Shown piece after piece: positions 56,843-64,000 of a stretch of DNA of 64,000 nucleotides. Each line of letters begins with the position of its first letter. Positions within the stretch are counted from its first letter, which is position 1. Source of the DNA: Vigna angularis (taxonomy: Eukaryota > Streptophyta > Magnoliopsida > Fabales > Fabaceae); contig NC_068973.1 in assembly GCF_016808095.1 (NCBI RefSeq), positions 29,010,077 to 29,074,076 of the forward strand, in the 5' to 3' direction. Under the pieces are notes generated by a model, which saw nothing but the letters and a program-made list of their open reading frames with translations, did no database searches and was not told the DNA's origin. The translations under genes and the position numbers were made by a program.

Positions 56843-59811
56843 CATTTGATTAAAAAATTTATGTTTTGTTCTTACGATGTCTTTTATACATTGTCAACTA
56901 AATATCTTGTAACATTGTAATAGTGGATGAGAATTTACTTAGTAAACATTTAATTTGTAATTAATCAAGAAAAAAAAAATAACGTACACAAACTTTAGTG
57001 GTAGATAGTATATTTTGAAAATATTATTTATTTATTTATTTTCTCTGTTCCGTTTCTGTAACTATGTTTTTAGCATTGTCTTTATTAGATCTGTTTCCAC
57101 CAATAATATTTTAAGCCAAACAAAGTTTTTGTTGCATGTCTAGTTGTTCTTTACTTTATTATAATATTTTTTTTCTTATTGATAATTACTTTATTAATAT
57201 TTTACTTTAATTCTATATATTCTCACATGTCGGATGTTGGAAACGAATTCACCCCAGAAACCAATATACAGAGTATAAGCATAAGGATAACATAGATTGA
57301 GACACAGAAATCTACCTTATTAGAACTTCCATCAAGCCAATCTAGAATTAAAATGTTACAGTGTATAATCAAAATCTTGAAAGTTCACCAAACTGCAAAT
57401 ATGGATAATAGAATATATACAATTAGATTTTAAAGTTGAAACAATCTCAATCAATAACTTTATCCATATAAGTCTAATTAAGACTCAATATTAATTTTTT
57501 AAAAGGAATACATTAAATTATAAGTTAGAACCTCCCTTCAACCTTACAAACCTGGAAACATAATGGTGGTTAAATCTAACAAACAGCTAGTTCAATATAC
57601 TGTTTCATATTAATTGAAAAAAATAATGATAAGTAAAAAAAAATGAAATTTAGGTTGATATGGGCTACTTAGTAACTTCAGTTCTTTTAAATTCTAATTA
57701 TAATTGTTCTAAGATTTATAATGATTTTTCTTTCAAGTAACAATATTTAAGAGAAATCAGTCAATCAATAAAAAGAACAGTAACATTTGAAAAGAATGAA
57801 AAAACAGAAGAAAGGGAAGAATTGGCTCAAGCAAAAATGTACAGTTTAGCTAAAATCTAGTGGTCAATGTCAATTAAAGCAAATATTGTTTAAAAAAATT
57901 ACCTTGAGCATAGGATTCACTCTAGAAAAAATTTATAAAAATATAAAGCACTTGGTCGCCAAAAGAGCAGGAGTTCTATCTTTTTTATTGTACTCTGTGT
58001 GTGTCATTTTGAGAAATATTTGAAAAAAGAACGAAGATTAAATCAACTTGAAAGAATATTCAAAGCATTTGCCCTCAAATTCATTATAGTGTAAAAGGAA
58101 AAACCATCGTTACTTTGAGTGGGAAATTTATTGTATTGAGATTGAATATAACAATTTTTTTAATTCTTTATATTATTTTTGACATACATAAATAGTACAT
58201 AATTTAAATAAGTATTATTGATTTGTTTTTTTTCTATATATTTAAATGAATTTATCACTTGTCATATTTAACTGATTTAGATTAAGATTGGAAAACAAAT
58301 TTTAAAAGAGGTTGAATGGGATAATCTAATATGTTTTAACATTAGAGATAAATTTAAATATATTAGTTGAATCAAATTCTGAGTTTAAAGTAAAAAAAAT
58401 ATTATGATGATTTTAAGATGTTATAATTAAATCCTTAGACTTTAATAGATTTGAGATTTAGAAGGATCTTAAAGTTTCAATGATATTGAGTAACTAAATG
58501 AATATATGTTTAATCACAAAAAAATAGTAGAAACAATAAGTGAAGTCAATCTCAGTACTTTTTATAATTGTTATTTCAGTTATAGCAGTATTTACTTTTG
58601 AAACTAAAATAAATTTTATAAATTTAACTGTTAAGTAGATCATTGGTAACATTATTTTTTTTAAATCTTCCTTATAATTTTTAAATAGATTATAAGTATT
58701 GTGAAATTTGCATAAATTTATGTAAATACAACACTGGTTAAAAGTTTTACATCAAATCAGTACATTTATTTACTAAAAAAAATCTTAATAGATAATAACC
58801 TACCTATATAAGTGAAAACCAAGAATTTGAAAGTCACAAAGACAAGTATGCATTTAGTTTGAGCTAGACAAAATATTTATGATAATAGTCAAACTTTTGA
58901 AAGTCACGTTATTAGACTGTGAGGTTACACACAATTTACAAAATAATGGTCATAAATTTTTCTTTCTCTAATCATAATATCTCAAAATTATCAGTATTCA
59001 ACTAAATGAAGTGATCTATATCCTGCTCAAGTATGAAGATTCATGGGAGATATCATACTTTTTTGTATGTTGGATGAATGATAAAGAGTATGAAAAGATT
59101 TTCTCTCCCACAATATTTCATATAACATTATGTTATATTTATAATGTTATTATTCATTTTAAAAATATATTTTAGTTTAAATTTATATTTTTTTTTATAG
59201 AAACGTTACCAAGTTGATTTAACTTGCCAATTCAGAATGTTGATCAGGTAAGGTAAATTTAAATACTTAGACTAAAATAAAGTGTAGAGGAATAAAGATG
59301 ATAAATATACTTTAACAAATTACTTGTAGCTTCTAAAGCTTGTATATTAGTTAATTATAGAATGATAGAGTATTTATAATATTTTATAATTGTATATATT
59401 ATGTACATACATGTGCATAGTTGTATATTCATTGAAGAACTCAAAGTAATTATGAGATCAAATACAGATGTTTTAACAAAACAAGTAAGATATAATTTTT
59501 TCTATCTTCCCCATCTTTCTCTTATAAGAAATGATAAAAAACCATCAATACTTAAATCATTAGATTTATTTATGGAACAAAACATAACTGCAATATAATA
59601 AGTGTTGTTTGATCAAAACAAGTCATGAATAACTTTGAATGATCTAACCAAGAAATTAATATTAAGAAGGAAAAAAACAAGTTGAGAAAGAGAAAATTTG
59701 AAATATTATCCACAGCAAGACTAAAATATACAGAATCCCTCTACCAGACATATATATCAATCACACGGTATGTTTAACATTGAGCATTCTCTCTAACACT
59801 AATTGATTATT
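56841..59811. other. AT-rich intergenic sequence
   Basis: Nothing supported on either strand. Confidence 0.5.
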
Positions 59812-60320
59812 TTATTTGGCAAACCTTGACATATCAGGATATATTTTTATCACACCTTGTTCCCCTTTTTTATCAACGGTCCTCTTCAGTCCAGAGGCAA
59901 CTGCTGCGAGCAGTAGCACTCCATTGTCATTATCTTCCTCCCTCACGTTTTCGGATTCAGGAACACCTACCCTATTCGTTCCCTGAAATCACATATTAAT
60001 AAAAATAAAAATAAAATTGTCCACTACTTTAAGTTGAAGTTTCTCCAATCAAAACATTTCACTTTTTACTTATTGAAACACTTACCGAGAATTTCTCTGC
60101 AGCATTTTGCTCGTTAACATAAACACGAGCAGCAGCAGCCTATGAATCATCATGAGAAAAAAAAAATGAATTTATATATAGATCATAACCAAGAAAAAAG
60201 CTATCAAACTATTTTATTTTACATCCTTACCCTTAACACATCCAGCTTTTCTTGACTAATTGGCTTGACCTGCATGAAATCTGGCTTTTTAAACCTTGCT
60301 GGTCGTCTGTTTAATACCAT
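59812..60320 (-). CDS. small gene B3, unknown family (104 aa, three exons)
   Basis: Exons 60320-60231, 60139-60086 and 59982-59812 (TAA), with GT-AG introns all between codons. The protein starts MVLNRRPARFKKPDFMQ (basic). Its second exon reads AAAARVYVNEQNAAEK, and the last is acidic, with NDNGVLLLAAVASGLKR, then DKKGEQ. B2 aligns throughout, including both intron positions, which is the main evidence that this is a gene. A TATATATA at 60388-60395 lies about 70 bases before the ATG. No domain is recognised; the LLLAAVASGL stretch is too short for a membrane helix and may be an interaction helix. Confidence 0.6.
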
Positions 60321-60409
60321 TGATCAATCTCTTTAAGAAAATGTTTGAAGGAGAAAATTTTGACAACAATGATACAGATAATGAAGTATATATAAGAAAC
60401 CAGAACGAG

Positions 60410-60412
<3 letters not shown>

Positions 60413-60451
<39 letters not shown>
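60413..60451. repeat. (AT)n microsatellite
   Basis: About 19 AT units upstream of gene B3. Confidence 0.95.
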
Positions 60452-60454
<3 letters not shown>

Positions 60455-62582
60455 TGGCCAGCTTCAGTTTAGACACAAAGTATATACATATTCGTTAAAG
60501 CAGATGACTTTATCAGACTTAAACAATTTCCAGTGGAATCGACACACATGAATAGCGGTTTCAGGATGTCCCGGGTTTCAAAAAATAGTAACGTTAAAGC
60601 TATAGCTTGTAAAAATAAGCTATGCTATCAGCCTATATGTCATATCAGGTAATTAATTTTAATTTTTGACTGGTGGAATATATATAAATAAAATAAAAAA
60701 GGAAAATAATTATTATGATTGAAAGCATTAAATGAATTATTAATTGCATAAGAAACAAGAAATAACGCGTGAAGCAGTGAGGTGTAACGAGGGGAGACCC
60801 TAGGAAAACAAAGAAACACTGTCATATAGTAAGGTGAAGAGTAACCGTCATCGATGGTGTACTTTGTCTTCTGAGTATCTTCTTTTGGCACCCTGAATAT
60901 CAGATAACTGATAACTGTAGCTTAGCTTAGCTGTTAAAGGCTCAGGCAGACGAACCAGCGTTACTCACGTTGAACTGTACCTGCATGTAATCCTGTGCTT
61001 ATACATAGCTATGTTAAAATAAAAATAAATAAATATATTTAACTTTTGCAGGTCCACCAATTTGTATTTTACACACAGAAATTGTGTATTCCGATGTCAA
61101 TTTATTTTCTTTTGTGGAAGGGTTATCTTAATGTAAGCCAAATTTCATCTGACACCGCCAAACAAACCTCAGCACCCGTTTCATGTGACAAATTATGTTT
61201 TGTCCGTTTTATATATAATTACTTTCTCTTCACGCTATCATCATGAAAGATAAAAAGTTAATCGCTCTTCCTTTAATGATCTATTTGGCGTTTTGCTTTC
61301 AAATAATAAATTAAGAAAACTAATTAATCATTCTTACATTAAATGTTTTTTAATATTATTAATTATGAGTTTCGGTTTTGAATTCTGCATGAACATATGT
61401 ACTAGTTGATACTAAATCAAATATTAATAAAAATGTGCTTTAAAAATTTACTTATTAGGATAAATTACAAAAAAAACTTTTAAAACTGATGCAACATAGT
61501 AAAATTTAATAAAATTAAACTAAACCAGTTAGAATCACTCCGGTGATGAAAATGCTCTTGATCTTTTGAATCTAATACTCACTCAAGTACTCACTATTTT
61601 TTTTATTTTAATGTACTATACTATAATTTTAAATAAAAACACATCTTGAATCATACTCAAGTTAAGTTTAAGACTTTATCATTACATTATACTAGCACAG
61701 TGGTAAAAAGTTCAAGACCTTTGATCATAAAAATAAAATAGTACAGTTTCTGTCAGTTATTAAATAAAAATTAATTAAAGTGTGATTCTTATAAAAATTT
61801 ATTGTAAAAGTGTCTTAAAAATTGTGGGAGTTATATTATAAATAGAATATTTAGGATATTCTAAACCTTGTATTACAGCAAACATTGTAATAATATATCA
61901 CTTAAATTATATTTCTATCAACCTTGAGGCTAATACATTTTAAGCAATAGAGTTACATAAGATAAATCTCATTTTGAGTTATTCAGCTAAACAATATCTC
62001 TAACCAACATTAAATTTTGGAAATCAAAATTCATATTACAAAAGAGTGCATTATATCTTATATCTTATGTAAAGTAAAAATATTGTAAAAGATGTAGAAG
62101 TAAGTGACATAATAGAACTAAAAAAAAAGTCAATTAAAACCTCATCAAATAATCTTTTCAAATGAATATGACTTAATTTCAATCTCAATATAAAATTATC
62201 AAATATAGTTCTGTTATGTTTATGGTGAACTATCTAATCATCACCAATCATGCACACAACATAAAGAAACGTACATTTTTTGTAGATTAAAATGTGTTTT
62301 ATTCGCACGTTTAAAAAAGAATGTTTTAAAAAACTATATAAGAAAATTTGTACCAATTAACTTATAAGTGAATTATTTTTATTTTTGAGTTTATTTTTTC
62401 TTTAGGACATTTGGGAAAATCCACTGTTCAATAATTTAACAATTATAATGACAAATCATATTTTTTTTAACAAAGGATCATCCAAATTTGTTATCCTTGT
62501 AGTCAACAATGATTGTTATAAAGGATTTAATCTCAGAATGAGATAAGAAGTATGTTGTGGATACACTGAATACTTTTAAAAG

Positions 62583-62583
<1 letters not shown>

Positions 62584-62661
<78 letters not shown>
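62584..62661. repeat. (AT)n microsatellite
   Basis: About 39 AT units, the longest in the window. Confidence 0.95.
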
Positions 62662-62664
<3 letters not shown>

Positions 62665-63696
62665 GGCTTACTCAAAAATCTCTCTATACATTCACCTCGC
62701 ATAGAAAAACAAAACAGCATACTTTAAATTTAATTAAAATGAATAAAGACCTAACTAATTTCAGAATAGGGTTTAAAAACAAGAACTTTAAAATAATGTA
62801 AATGTAATAAGATAATGAAGAATAATCAATTTGTTTCAAAATATTTGTAAGAGATATTTTTTTTTTGTCATGTTTTATTTCAATCTAATTATCTTAATAA
62901 ATAATTCATATTTTCATTAGTAATGGTAAGGCTAACTTATCCTTCTGTATAACATCTTTTTCATTATACTAGTAGAAATTATATTTTCAAAGGATTATAA
63001 AGATAATTTTTTTTTGACATTGGAAACTTAAAAATACAAATTAAAAGTTTAAATTGCTTATAAATTAAGTTTTGTATTACAAACTATTCCAATCTACCTT
63101 GGTTGAGATGTGCTTCTTCCATATATCAAAAACTAGTGACTTCCAAAAAATCTACTGTCGCTTCTAATCACATATATAACAATTTTAATATATTGTTATA
63201 TGTATAAAAAGTGAAAAAGTTATTGTTTCTTTTTCCACAAATATTCATATTCATGATTTAGTTTTCACTATATTCATCACAAACCTTATTTATTGTAACT
63301 TTACACTCCCTTGGGAATGATAATAATTTATAAATTTTTGAAATTTGACATTCAATTGGAATACTACTGCATTAACTGCATAAATAAAACTGCATTGAAG
63401 AATTTACTGCATTTATGATATTATCAACAATTGAAGAGCCTTTAATGCTTGATGAAGAAGAACTCAGTAAATTTTAATCTAAAACTGCAATAGAGATCAT
63501 GAAGCAAAACCAAATAAGTCAAATGCGAAATTTGAATAGTTCAGAATAACAGGACAATAACATTCTCAACTGAAGGAAATGAACTGTTTGATAATTTAAA
63601 CAACAATAACAAAAGTACTAAACCAGAGAAAACACAGAAATAAGCACTCCTTAACATTTCCAGCACCATCATAGCATATTCCAATGGAACAATGTT

Positions 63697-63774
63697 TCAC
63701 TCGTAGTCATCACAGTCAGACACGACAACATCCTTTTTCACCTGCTTTGAGGTTGTTTCCACTGGCACCAAACC
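63697..63774 (-). CDS. possible last exon of a gene that continues beyond the window
   Basis: After an acceptor (poly-T then GTATTAG, ending at 63775) the minus strand reads GLVPVETTSKQVKKDVVVSD, then CDDYE and TGA at 63697-63699. The exon starts between codons, like those of the A/B genes, and the acidic tail is coding-like. No upstream exon is identified within the last 226 bases, so the call is tentative. Family unknown. Confidence 0.35.
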   Translation of the reverse strand, partial: GLVPVETTSKQVKKDVVVSDCDDYE

Positions 63775-64000
63775 CTAATACCACAAAAAAAAAAACACAA
63801 TGAACACATGATTAGCTTCCAACATTTCACCTTAATTTCGTTTTTTCATCAGAAAAAAGTTAATTGATATCGGTATTTAAAAAAATTGTAATTTCTGATG
63901 CATAACAATCTTAAGAAACTAATTAAGAATCGGTCATTCACTAGCACAGTGCTTGTTACACAGATCCTGTTTCATTCAGAAAACTTCTCAAAACAAGAGT
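63775..64000. other. window edge, probable intron
   Basis: If 63697-63774 is an exon, this would be intron and perhaps upstream exon on the minus strand; no second exon could be fixed. Confidence 0.25.

Larger units (their letters stand above)
60321..63696. other. AT-rich intergenic sequence
   Basis: No A-type gene is found upstream of B3. Open frames at 60640-60891 (minus) and 61046-61246 (plus) have no motif. Two AT microsatellites lie inside. Confidence 0.45.

Noticed and set aside
60640..60891. First exon of gene B3 or a separate gene on the minus strand
   Set aside because: No ATG in good position (it opens at a GTG), and B3 has its own TATA box and ATG closer by.
1..64000. tRNA, rRNA or other structured RNA genes
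   Set aside because: None recognised by eye; a covariance-model scan would be needed to exclude small ones.

Overview
The window is a piece of a plant nuclear genome. It is AT-rich, its genes have short GT-AG introns, it carries nested LTR retrotransposons and CACTA elements, and it contains an intact plant SWEET sugar-transporter gene. The mix of elements (Tat-lineage Ty3/gypsy, SIRE/Maximus-type Ty1/copia) and the protein details suggest a legume, possibly a Phaseoleae bean or cowpea relative. That species guess is inference; no marker in the window fixes it.

Layout. 1-1030 is AT-rich with nothing supported. 1031-9070 is a degraded minus-strand Tat-lineage Ty3/gypsy element: two LTRs, a gag remnant with protease, reverse transcriptase, two RNase H regions, integrase, an 81-bp tandem repeat, and an extra ORF on the opposite strand with its own TATA box. 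10460-14811 is a CACTA transposon with a perfect TGT target duplication; it holds the front of a TNP2-type transposase and a spliced Ulp1/C48 protease-like gene. 18701-19442 is a small CACTA-like derivative. 21151-23368 is the best host gene, a six-exon SWEET1-like gene. 24-32 kb is intergenic with MITEs, including a hAT-type MITE with an 8-bp target duplication and a diverged relative holding a solo LTR. It also has a NADPH-cytochrome P450 reductase pseudogene fragment (about 31.2-31.4 kb), followed by an RNase H-like relic (33.05-33.29 kb).

35.7-48.5 kb is a nested pair. A minus-strand Ty1/copia element that has lost most of its gag is split inside its protease region by a plus-strand SIRE-type copia element (39041-48014). 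The inserted element is young: its LTRs differ at roughly a dozen sites. It has gag, pol and a third ORF, each broken by only one or two lesions. Its LTRs carry arrays of the palindrome TAATCGATTA, and a third array sits in front of the third ORF. Its 5' LTR contains a 164-bp reverse-complement copy of the element's own third ORF.

51.4-63.8 kb holds a minus-strand cluster of very small multi-exon genes of no family I recognise. There are two types: A (N-terminus MACN, basic C-terminus) and B (RRP-rich start, AAAA exon). Copies are A1, A2, B2 and B3, plus an unrelated or partial last exon at the window edge. The rest is AT-rich intergenic DNA with (AT)n microsatellites. Gene models were built by eye from splice signals, reading phase and comparison between copies; no database search was possible.
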